A stretch of DNA of 6,425 nt from JAYEIA01 sp034659855. Its GTDB lineage: Bacteria > Bacteroidota > Bacteroidia > Bacteroidales > JAADGE01. Numbering within the stretch: position 1 is the stretch's first letter; every line of letters begins with the position of its first letter. The stretch is from NCBI GenBank assembly GCA_034659855.1, contig JAYEIA010000271.1:1-6425 (forward strand), read 5' to 3'. A model generated the notes under the pieces. The model searched no databases. It was not told the origin of the DNA and worked only from the letters and a program-made list of their open reading frames with translations. Shown piece by piece: positions 1-5,171 of the stretch. A program made the translations under genes and the position numbers.

Positions 1-141
1 TTCAGTTTTAAAATTATAAAGTTGAAAGTTTATAAAGTTAAAGTGCTAAAAGTAAGAGTTTTAAGATAATTTGTAAAACCCCGATAATCAAGCATATAAC
101 TTGTTTTGCTAAAATAAAACATACTTTTTAGACCGGACTCA
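1..141 (+). repeat. Dispersed MITE-like repeat, copy A (left end cut by window)
   Basis: This stretch matches 5176-5307 in the same orientation. Shared blocks include agtgctaaaa, taagagttttaag, taatcaagca, cttgtttt, aaataaaacatac and the end accggactca. Compared with the other copy it has about 15 extra bases near the left end, where a 'tataaagtt' segment is doubled, and lacks about 10 bases in the middle. The window begins 4 bases inside the expected left terminus (TGAG). The right terminus (132-141) overlaps the last codons and stop of the glycosyltransferase gene on the minus strand. No transposase is present, so any mobility would have to be supplied in trans. Confidence 0.8.
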
Positions 142-1252
142 CTAATTGTTTAAGTATCGGTATTAGCTTCTCAGATTCAATTTCCCAAGTTAACTCACGG
201 GCTGCCCGTTTTAATTGCTCCGAATAAAAACCGGAGGGCTTTTGCAGCATCTCTTCAATTTTTTCGGCCAAATGTTTCGGCTCATGGCTTTCAATGAAAT
301 CCCCTACTCCATATTGATTGACAATTTTTTCCATTTCGGGCAAACGACTAACTAATATCGGAACAGAGGCCTGTATATAATCAAACATTTTATTGGGTAA
401 GGCATAGTAGTAATTTAGCCCCATGTTTTTTTCCAATGACACCCCCAAGTCTGCACTTATCGTATATTCCAACAGCTTCTCATAAGGCAGTCGACCCGTT
501 AATTTAAATTTCTCGGATAGCCCCAATGTATTTATACGGTCTTTTATTAGTCCGGAGATATCTCCTGCACCGGCAATCACAAAATATATACCCGATGTAT
601 ATTGAGCGGCCTCAATAAGCTCTTCAATTCCTCGACCAATATTTATGACTCCCTGATAAATCACAATTTTTTTATCTATTGGCAAATGAAGCTTTTGCCT
701 GTAATCTGCATGGGGAGTTTTTCTTTTTTCAGGAACATTGCGAACGACAACAGGACTCACAGTCTTATATTTATTTTTGTAATATTCTGCAATGGAATCG
801 CAGACGGTCAGCATATACTTTACTCGACGAATAAACAGCTTTTCGGCCAATTGCCAAATTTTTTGCACCCCGGGGCGTGAATGCAATTCAGGTAATTCAG
901 TAAACAGCTCATGGCTGTCATAAATCAAGGGTTTCTGTTTAATGAAAGCGGCTGATGCATTGGCAGTCAAAGTGTCCAAATCATTGGCCCAAAATGCACG
1001 AACTTTTCTCAAAAAAAGCAAGACGAAAAACAATCGAATATTATATTCTAAATAAAATAATGGTCCTTTTTTGAAAATTCGTTTTAATTGTTTTGTTTTA
1101 ATTTCGCCGGCAGTTTCCATAATTTGATCAGAACTTATCCCTATAAGCAAAACCTCAAACCCTTGGGTTTGTATAAATCGGGCTATTTTTTTTACCCGAA
1201 CATCAGTCATTGTATCATTTATAACGGAAAGAATAATTCGCCCCATATTCAT
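128..1252 (-). CDS. Family 4-type (GT-B) glycosyltransferase
   Basis: Predicted cytoplasmic or membrane-associated enzyme that transfers a sugar from an activated donor, probably in cell-surface polysaccharide or glycolipid synthesis; donor and acceptor cannot be read from sequence. The N-terminal half (about 1-175) carries IILSVINDTMTDVRV near the start, KKGPLFYLEYNIRLFF at 61-76, NDLDTL at 90-95 and YDSHELFTELPEL at 111-123. The donor-binding half (about 195-374) starts with IVIYQGVINIGRGIEELIEA, then FVIAGAG at 224-230, LTGRLPYEKL, and LPNKMFDYIQASVPILVSRLPEM at 285-307, the usual nucleotide-sugar region. The length of 374 residues is normal. ATG at 1252 has no Shine-Dalgarno sequence; Met3 (1246) is an equally good start. 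The last four residues (VSPV) and the stop lie in the end of a dispersed repeat. It is divergent from the small gene at 1561 and stands alone in the visible window. Confidence 0.9.
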   Translation of the reverse strand: MNMGRIILSVINDTMTDVRVKKIARFIQTQGFEVLLIGISSDQIMETAGEIKTKQLKRIFKKGPLFYLEYNIRLFFVLLFLRKVRAFWANDLDTLTANASAAFIKQKPLIYDSHELFTELPELHSRPGVQKIWQLAEKLFIRRVKYMLTVCDSIAEYYKNKYKTVSPVVVRNVPEKRKTPHADYRQKLHLPIDKKIVIYQGVINIGRGIEELIEAAQYTSGIYFVIAGAGDISGLIKDRINTLGLSEKFKLTGRLPYEKLLEYTISADLGVSLEKNMGLNYYYALPNKMFDYIQASVPILVSRLPEMEKIVNQYGVGDFIESHEPKHLAEKIEEMLQKPSGFYSEQLKRAARELTWEIESEKLIPILKQLVSPV

Positions 1253-1560
1253 TTATTAATAAATACAGACTTCGTCTGCTTTGATATTTATTTTTGGACA
1301 ATTTTAAACAAATTATCAATGTAAATCAACAAATCGCAGCTAAATTCGTACAATTATATCACACGGCATGATAATTCATTAAAATATATCTATATAGATA
1401 CTCAAAAATAATAAAACAAACGAAATCTGAAATAAATTGTTAGATCTGCAAATTTGAGAATAAACCGGGCTTTTACCTAAAAAAACTTGCAACGCAAAGA
1501 CAAATATCCGATATTTGCATCTGAATAATTCAAAATATTAATTCATTAAATTATTATGTT
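1253..1560. other. Divergent AT-rich intergenic region
   Basis: This 308-base gap separates the glycosyltransferase start (minus strand) from the small zinc-protein gene (plus strand), so it should carry promoters for both. A perfect 5-bp hairpin with a 3-base loop (CAGAC-ttc-GTCTG, 1266-1278) lies 14 bases upstream of the glycosyltransferase ATG, in its leader. I found no convincing minus-strand TAnnTTTG element. The plus-strand promoter is listed separately. No open frame of coding character is seen. Confidence 0.6.
1487..1517 (+). promoter_or_regulatory. Predicted Bacteroidota-type promoter for the small zinc-binding protein gene
   Basis: A TTG at 1487-1489 (-33 element) is followed after 20 bases by GATATTTG at 1510-1517, which differs from the -7 consensus TAnnTTTG only at the first base. 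The 20-base spacing is that expected for the Bacteroidota primary sigma factor. It predicts a start near 1523 and a leader of about 40 bases. Confidence 0.5.
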
Positions 1561-1740
1561 ATGTCAAAAGAACTATCATGCTTGGTTTGCGAAAGAACAG
1601 CAGAAGAAGTACCTTTAATTAAATTAGAATATAAAGGCACAGACTTAAGAATATGCCCTCAGCATATACCTGTACTTATTCACGACCCGCAAAAATTAGT
1701 CGGCAAAATTGAAGATGCCGACAAACTACAGGCCGGATAA
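1561..1740 (+). CDS. Small conserved-type CxxC...CxxH putative zinc-binding protein
   Basis: A 59-residue frame starting with ATG and ending in TAA: MSKELSCLVCERTAEEVP, then a middle section with LEYKGTDLRICPQHIPVLI, then HDPQKLVGKIEDADKLQAG. Cys7, Cys10, Cys32 and His35 form a CxxC-X21-CxxH set, typical of a single treble-clef or zinc-ribbon knuckle. The CPQHIPVLIHDP segment resembles short uncharacterised bacterial proteins that I recall with CPQHLPxLIH. There is no signal peptide or membrane segment, so it is probably cytoplasmic. It is flanked by a promoter with correct spacing (1487-1517) and a strong terminator (1761-1792), which supports a real monocistronic gene. No Shine-Dalgarno sequence is present, as is usual in this phylum. 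The function is unknown; it could bind RNA, DNA or a protein partner. Confidence 0.8.
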   Translation: MSKELSCLVCERTAEEVPLIKLEYKGTDLRICPQHIPVLIHDPQKLVGKIEDADKLQAG

Positions 1741-1760
1741 TCTACACTTCGACCGAATAT

Positions 1761-1792
1761 AAAAACGACTGTGCAAACGCTGTCGTTTTTTT
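1761..1792 (+). terminator. Strong intrinsic terminator of the small zinc-protein gene
   Basis: The stem AAAAACGAC (1761-1769) pairs perfectly with GTCGTTTTT (1782-1790). Inside it, after a T/T mismatch, GTG pairs with CGC around a CAAA loop. The right arm runs into seven T's (1786-1792). The A-rich left arm means it could also end transcription from the other strand. It lies 20 bases after the stop codon. Confidence 0.85.
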
Positions 1793-1805
1793 ATGTAGTT
1801 CTTAC

Positions 1806-1846
1806 ATACAAGTCATTTACAAAATAACTTGTATTTCTTTATTTTT
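1806..1846 (+). terminator. Possible second, weaker terminator
   Basis: ATACAAGT (1806-1813) pairs perfectly with ACTTGTAT (1827-1834) around a 13-base loop, followed by a T-rich tract (ttctttattttt). It is AT-rich and therefore weak. It may back up the terminator at 1761 or be chance. Confidence 0.35.
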
Positions 1847-1935
1847 CAGACAGTTAAAAGCGGCTACTTTACAAAGTTAAAACAAATTAAAAATTAGCCT
1901 GAAAGTCTAAATTAATTCAGTATAAGTTTTTCGTG

Positions 1936-2164
1936 ACGGTCTGGAAACCCGGTTTATTTCAACCCAAGGCAACGCTTTGGGCTATTGTCATTTCTATTCT
2001 CGCCTTGTAAAGGCAACTTATTAATAAACTGCCCTTGCAGGGCGAACAAGCTCGTGTATTCCGGACCCGGTGCGTTGCACCGAGCTGAATTAAATTGCTC
2101 TTTTCAGAGCGTTTCCAAACTCCGTAAAGTAGAAGTGGAAAAGACCGTTTAAACGGACATTTCC
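1936..2164. repeat. Cluster of consecutive hairpins, REP/BIME-like interspersed element
   Basis: Within about 230 bases there are at least five tight hairpins in a row, four with 3-base loops. H1 at 1963-1981 is CCCAAGGC-AAC-GCTTTGGG (one G-T pair). H2 at 2002-2014 is GCCTT-GTA-AAGGC. H3 at 2031-2043 is GCCCT-TGC-AGGGC. H4 at 2068-2082 is CGGTGC-GTT-GCACCG. H5 at 2097-2110 is GCTCT-TTTC-AGAGC. H6 is a 28-base imperfect palindrome at 2137-2164 around the perfect 12-base core CCGTTTAAACGG (2145-2156). Inverted GTCTGGAAACCC (1939-1950) and GCGTTTCCAAAC (2109-2120), complementary at 10 of 12 positions, bracket H1-H5. The block is clearly more GC-rich than the DNA around it. No frame across it is credible as a protein. 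A REP-type identity is inferred from structure. Confidence 0.7.
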
Positions 2165-2194
2165 GAAAAATTAAAAATAGTTCCGGAATTTTAC

Positions 2195-2202
2195 TAAATT
2201 TG
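2195..2202 (+). promoter_or_regulatory. Candidate -7 element for rlmB
   Basis: TAAATTTG is a perfect match to the Bacteroidota -7 consensus TAnnTTTG. The expected -33 TTG is not present about 20 bases upstream. If used, transcription would start only about 10 bases before the GTG start, giving a very short leader. The palindrome at 2137-2164 lies immediately upstream and could influence it. Confidence 0.45.
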
Positions 2203-2216
2203 CGAAAAAAGGAACA

Positions 2217-2957
2217 GTGAAAAACAAAAAAAACATTGTATTCGGAATACATGCCGTAACGGAAGCTGTAAAGAGTGATAAAGGTTTTGAAAAGATTCTT
2301 ATAAAAAAAAGCAAAGACAGTGCACTGCAAAAAGAACTCCTGTTTCTTTTGAGAAAAAGCAGAATACCCTATCAATTTGTACCCATTCAGAAATTAAACG
2401 GTATAACCGGGAAAAACCACCAAGGCGTTATAGCTTATTTGTCCGAAATTAAATACTACCGTGCAGAAGATATCATACCTTTTATCTACGACCGGGGTAA
2501 AATTCCATTTCTGATGATTCTTGACGGGGTTACGGATGTGCGAAACTTCGGAGCCATAGCACGAACAGCCGAATGTGCCGGTGTAGATGCCATTATTATT
2601 CCGGCCAAAGGTTCGGCACAAATCAATGCAGACGCTATAAAAACATCGGCAGGAGCTTTGCATAAAATTCCGGTGTGCCGAAGTTTCAATATGGAAAGCA
2701 CCATTGAATTTTTGAAAGCCAGTGGTTTGAAACTTGTTGCAGCCACAGAAAAAGGAACAGGCTTCTATGACGAAACGGACTATACCGGCCCCGTTGCCAT
2801 AATATCAGGTGCAGAAGACCGTGGAATTTCCAAATCAATTTTAAAACAATGCGACCAAAAAGTAAAAATACCCCTTGCCGGAGAAATTGACTCATTAAAT
2901 GTATCGGTAGCAACAGCTGTTTTTGCCTATGAAGTTGTGCGGCAACGTCGAAAATAA
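2217..2957 (+). CDS. rlmB: 23S rRNA (guanosine-2'-O-)-methyltransferase RlmB, SpoU/TrmH family
   Basis: Cytoplasmic enzyme that methylates the ribose 2'-OH of a conserved G (G2251 in E. coli numbering) in the peptidyl-transferase P-loop of 23S rRNA, using S-adenosylmethionine. The N-terminal substrate-binding domain (about 1-80) opens with IVFGIHAVTEAVKS and contains HQGVIAY at 68-74. The SPOUT domain has all three SpoU motifs: motif 1 NFGAIAR at 110-116 (Asn110, Arg116), motif 2 ISGAEDRGIS at 196-205 (Glu200), and motif 3 IPLAGEIDSLNVSVATAV at 218-235 (Ser226, Asn228). Its 246 residues match the 243 of E. coli RlmB; the related tRNA enzyme TrmH is less likely because of the N-domain. The start is GTG at 2217, preceded by aaaaaagga. 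No in-frame ATG lies nearby and the N-terminal motif fits. It is monocistronic, with a terminator at 2978. Confidence 0.92.
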   Translation: MKNKKNIVFGIHAVTEAVKSDKGFEKILIKKSKDSALQKELLFLLRKSRIPYQFVPIQKLNGITGKNHQGVIAYLSEIKYYRAEDIIPFIYDRGKIPFLMILDGVTDVRNFGAIARTAECAGVDAIIIPAKGSAQINADAIKTSAGALHKIPVCRSFNMESTIEFLKASGLKLVAATEKGTGFYDETDYTGPVAIISGAEDRGISKSILKQCDQKVKIPLAGEIDSLNVSVATAVFAYEVVRQRRK

Positions 2958-2977
2958 CACCACTCACAATAAATGCT

Positions 2978-3002
2978 TGTAAAGAATAATCTTTACATTT
3001 TT
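2978..3002 (+). terminator. Intrinsic terminator of rlmB
   Basis: TGTAAAGA (2978-2985) and TCTTTACA (2990-2997) form a perfect 8-bp stem with an ATAA loop, followed by five T's. It lies 20 bases after the rlmB stop. The stem is AT-rich, so it may be of moderate strength. Confidence 0.65.
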
Positions 3003-3287
3003 ACTTGTTCGGTTTTTGCTTATTCGTAAAAAATCTATTTTCATCGTTATAAAAGTTTTAAGTAAACAGTGGCTATTATTAATAAGGTGTTAATGAGCTT
3101 CGCAAAGTTCGCAAACTATTGTTTCACAATAATCTTGAAAATAAACAAAATAACTTCGTATAAATTGTAAACTTTATTTCTTAACAAACACTAAATACAA
3201 CTATCAATATATCCAATTGAAACAGAACCGGCAGGAATTTTGATATACTAATTTAAAATTAGTTTCTTTTTCTTAAAAATAAACATC
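3003..3287 (+). other. AT-rich intergenic leader region before the chagasin-like gene
   Basis: No coding frame of credible character. It holds a doubled TTCGCAAA (3099-3106 and 3108-3115), a small hairpin ATTGT-ttc-ACAAT (3118-3130), a -7-like GAATTTTG at 3235-3242 (one mismatch, no -33 at the right distance), and the palindrome CTAATT-taa-AATTAG (3248-3262) followed by a T-rich tract within the expected leader. The promoter of the downstream gene probably lies around 3200-3245, but I cannot fix it. Confidence 0.4.
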
Positions 3288-3713
3288 ATGAAAAACATCT
3301 TTATCCTTTCAAGCTCTTTATTACTCATAATCAGTATATTTGCATGCAACTCATCCAAAAAACATTTGCAAAATTTACCCCATGAAAAAATGGATACAAT
3401 ATATAATGTAGAAGTCGGCGATGTATTTGATATCACTTTAAAGTCGAACCCGTCAACCGGTTTTAAATGGGAAATCACAGAAACATCTGATAATAAGATT
3501 TTAAGCTTTCAAGACCGAAAGTTTGTAAGTAACTCAAGTGATAAAAATTTAATAGGTGCCGGAGGAAAAATGCATTGGACATACCAAGCAGAGAAAAAAG
3601 GTATTGTCGTTATGCATTTCAATTACAAAAGATCAGAAACTGACAAAGTAACCACAAAATACGTTAAAGTAATTGTGAGTGAAGACGCAACAAATGAACA
3701 CTCAGAGGAGTAA
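3288..3713 (+). CDS. Chagasin/I42-family cysteine protease inhibitor lipoprotein
   Basis: A 141-residue secreted lipoprotein. Residues 1-19 form a signal peptide ending ISIFA, with Cys20 as the lipidation site. The mature part (about 38-130) is one immunoglobulin-like domain of the chagasin family (MEROPS I42), whose members block papain-type (C1) proteases by inserting three loops into the active site. All three loops can be placed: NPSTGFKW at 54-61 (family NPTTGY/F), GAGGKMHW at 90-97 (family GxGG), and FNYKRSE at 101-107, where the family usually has an RPW-like element. The last loop is partly diverged. Residues after Cys20 (NSSKK) are not acidic, so there is no clear surface-export signal and it may face the periplasm. 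It sits 87 bases upstream of another lipoprotein gene in the same direction. The target is unknown: an own protease or a foreign one. Confidence 0.85.
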   Translation: MKNIFILSSSLLLIISIFACNSSKKHLQNLPHEKMDTIYNVEVGDVFDITLKSNPSTGFKWEITETSDNKILSFQDRKFVSNSSDKNLIGAGGKMHWTYQAEKKGIVVMHFNYKRSETDKVTTKYVKVIVSEDATNEHSEE

Positions 3714-3776
3714 GTTTATATAGTTTCTCCTCTGTCGGATATCCACACTTTTTACCGCATTACGGGAAAAACCGAC
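3703..3776 (+). other. Structured spacer between the two lipoprotein genes
   Basis: CAGAGGAG (3703-3710), the last codons of the inhibitor gene, pairs perfectly with CTCCTCTG (3727-3734) around a 16-base loop that begins with the TAA stop. A second hairpin at 3749-3771 pairs TTTTT-a-CCG with CGG-g-AAAAA around a CATTA loop. GTCGG (3734-3738) and CCGAC (3772-3776) can close over it. No T-run follows either stem, so neither is a textbook terminator. They may be attenuators, processing sites or 3'-end stabilisers between cotranscribed genes. Confidence 0.45.
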
Positions 3777-3800
3777 TCAAAACAAATAAAATTTAAGACT

Positions 3801-4493
3801 ATGTTTAAAACAATAAAAGTATTAGGAATTATTTTAATATTGCTCTATTCTTCAGGGTGTATCATTGAATCGGGTCCGGCATACCCGCCCATAGATGCCT
3901 GCTTTGTTACAGACAAAGATGCTTATACAACAGATGAAATGGTTTATTTCAGCAATTGCAGTAATAATGCCGCAAGCTACGAATGGAGCTTTGGTGACGG
4001 GACCCTGTCCAATGAACGCCACCCGTCGCACAATTATCCGGATGCCGGAAATTACCAAGTAACGCTCACAGCATACGGAAATGGTTCACACAGCAATTTT
4101 GCAAAGACAATAAGCATAACCGGAAGCACAAAACTGGATATCATGGTTAAATATATTGGCTCGGATGATCCGGTTTCAAACTGTTTGTTAACTCTTTACG
4201 GAAACTTAAGTGATTGGCAAAATTTTGAAAACCCTCTAATGTCTGCAACTACCGCCACCGACGGTATTGTAATATTCTCCGAGCTTAACCCCGTTGAGTA
4301 TTATATTGATGCCTACAAAGAAGTCAGTGATACATCATACTACAGCAATGAATTACTTGATGTAGTTACCGATCCGCTGATTGAAAATCAAACCAATGCA
4401 TACAATATCTATGTGGAGTTATTATACACTTCAAAGCGAAAAGACAGAAAATCATACATTATCAGAAAAATTGAACCGGCTGATCGAGACTAA
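3801..4493 (+). CDS. PKD-domain lipoprotein
   Basis: A 230-residue predicted envelope lipoprotein. The signal peptide ends in a good lipobox, YSSGC, with Cys20 lipidated. Residues about 33-107 are a PKD domain, an immunoglobulin-like beta sandwich found in bacterial surface proteins. Its hallmark is present as YEWSFGDGTLSNERHPSHNY at 60-79, followed by AGNYQVTLTAY. Residues about 112-205 look like a second beta-sandwich of the carboxypeptidase-regulatory or Cna-B type (LDIMVKYIGSDDPVSNCLLTLYG, then TDGIVIFSELNPVEYYIDAY). The C-terminus is basic (KRKDRKSYIIRK). Cys34 and Cys53 could form a disulfide. No catalytic domain is present, so it probably binds protein or carbohydrate or acts as an accessory subunit. 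It may be cotranscribed with the inhibitor gene upstream; no separate TAnnTTTG promoter is seen in the 87-base gap. Confidence 0.85.
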   Translation: MFKTIKVLGIILILLYSSGCIIESGPAYPPIDACFVTDKDAYTTDEMVYFSNCSNNAASYEWSFGDGTLSNERHPSHNYPDAGNYQVTLTAYGNGSHSNFAKTISITGSTKLDIMVKYIGSDDPVSNCLLTLYGNLSDWQNFENPLMSATTATDGIVIFSELNPVEYYIDAYKEVSDTSYYSNELLDVVTDPLIENQTNAYNIYVELLYTSKRKDRKSYIIRKIEPADRD

Positions 4494-4553
4494 GAATAAA
4501 AAAAGATTTCTCTTAAGAAATTACAAACTATAGAACAGAACACTTTATAAATA

Positions 4554-4585
4554 GGACAGTTTGCGAACAGAACCTTAAACTGTCC
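4554..4585 (+). other. Perfect 9-bp inverted repeat in intergenic region
   Basis: GGACAGTTT (4554-4562) and AAACTGTCC (4577-4585) are perfect complements around a 14-base loop. There is no T-run after it, so it is not a clear terminator for the upstream gene. Its right arm overlaps the first TGTC unit of the direct-repeat array, and its left arm is the same TGTC box on the opposite strand. An operator is as likely as an RNA structure. Confidence 0.55.
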
Positions 4586-4625
4586 GGAAAGTGTCCGGTG
4601 GTGTGTCTATGCACTGTCTATTCAC
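4581..4625 (+). promoter_or_regulatory. Phased TGTC direct-repeat array, possible response-regulator operator
   Basis: Four TGTC units start at 4581, 4592, 4604 and 4615, spaced 11, 12 and 11 bases. The first pair is TGTCCGGAAAG and TGTCCGGTGGTG; the second is TGTCTATGCAC and TGTCTATTCAC (10 of 11 identical). One-helical-turn spacing of direct repeats is the pattern bound by OmpR/PhoB-family regulators; PhoB boxes are TGTC-based with 11-base spacing. The array ends a few bases upstream of the predicted -33 position of the next gene. Regulator identity is inference. Confidence 0.5.
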
Positions 4626-4630
4626 AAATC

Positions 4631-4661
4631 TTTATAAATAATAAGTAATTAATTAAGTTTG
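4631..4661 (+). promoter_or_regulatory. Predicted promoter of the stand-alone DsbD N-domain gene
   Basis: TAAGTTTG at 4654-4661 matches the -7 consensus TAnnTTTG perfectly. Twenty bases upstream is TTT (4631-4633), a partial -33 element lacking the G. The weak -33 would fit dependence on an activator bound at the array just upstream. The predicted start is near 4668, with a leader of about 20 A-rich bases before the ATG. Confidence 0.55.
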
Positions 4662-4688
4662 TACCCAAATTAAAAACACTCAAAAAAC

Positions 4689-5150
4689 ATGAAACAATTC
4701 TTAATTTTTGCAATATTCCTGACCATAGGGGTTCAAAGCTATGCTCAAAATCATAATGATGCCGTGCAATGGAGCTATGAATATGAACGTTCAGGCGAAA
4801 ATGAATATTTACTTCGGGTAAAAGCCACCATAAAAGAAGGCTGGCACCTTTATGCTCGCGATTTTGACCAAGGCGGTCCCATTCCTTTGGAAATTACATT
4901 TAAAGAAAATGAAGGCGTACAATTTCTCGGAGAAACAAAAAGCCTGCATCAGCCGGTTAGCGAAGTTGATGAGATATTCGGCATCACCGTAAAATACTAC
5001 GATAAAGACGTGGTATTTGAGCAAAAAATTAAATTAAAAACAAATCAAGCAGTACAAATAAATTTCTCGGCAGAAGGGCAAGTTTGCGAAAATAAGTCAG
5101 GAATGTGCATACTTACCGACTCAGAATATGTATTCGACTTGAATAAATAG
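4689..5150 (+). CDS. Stand-alone DsbD N-terminal-like domain protein, exported
   Basis: A 153-residue periplasmic protein with a signal peptide (about 1-20, ending VQSYAQ). The rest is one domain like the N-terminal (alpha) domain of the thiol:disulfide reductase DsbD, which passes electrons from DsbD to periplasmic substrates. It aligns along its length with residues 26-150 of the dsbD product downstream: AVQWSYEYE against PVKWKFHTK, IKEGWHLYARDFDQGGPIPL against IEKGWHLYGQYSEPAGGTPL, FEQKIKLK against FTQKIKLL, and EGQVCENKSGMC against SGQACEDMC. Cys133 and Cys140 (CX6C) are the presumed redox pair; E. coli DsbD has CX5C (Cys103, Cys109). It lacks the membrane and thioredoxin domains, and its length suggests a complete small protein rather than a fragment. 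It probably works with or beside DsbD; a scaffold role is possible. It has its own promoter and upstream array. Confidence 0.85.
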   Translation: MKQFLIFAIFLTIGVQSYAQNHNDAVQWSYEYERSGENEYLLRVKATIKEGWHLYARDFDQGGPIPLEITFKENEGVQFLGETKSLHQPVSEVDEIFGITVKYYDKDVVFEQKIKLKTNQAVQINFSAEGQVCENKSGMCILTDSEYVFDLNK

Positions 5151-5171
5151 TACGAATTACTTTGCAATATA

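Noticed and set aside
602..880. Plus-strand open frame of 92 codons
   Set aside because: It is entirely antisense to the well-supported glycosyltransferase gene and has no motif or leader signal.
1936..2164. CRISPR array
   Set aside because: The hairpins differ in sequence and there are no identical repeats with uniform spacers; no cas gene is present.
1936..2164. tRNA or other known structured RNA
   Set aside because: Successive stems do not form a cloverleaf, there is no T-loop or CCA end, and the stems are linear rather than nested.
1959..2375. Minus-strand open frame of 138 codons
   Set aside because: It crosses the hairpin array and the start of rlmB in antisense; its composition reflects inverted repeats and it has no recognisable domain.
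2394..2967. Three overlapping minus-strand open frames opposite rlmB
   Set aside because: They are antisense to a gene with all SpoU motifs intact; none resembles a known protein.
3248..3478. Minus-strand open frame opposite the chagasin-like gene
   Set aside because: It reads the complement of a clear lipoprotein gene and starts within its coding region.
4506..4521. Terminator after the PKD lipoprotein gene
   Set aside because: ATTTCT/AGAAAT is a 6-bp AT-rich stem with no following T-run; too weak to call.
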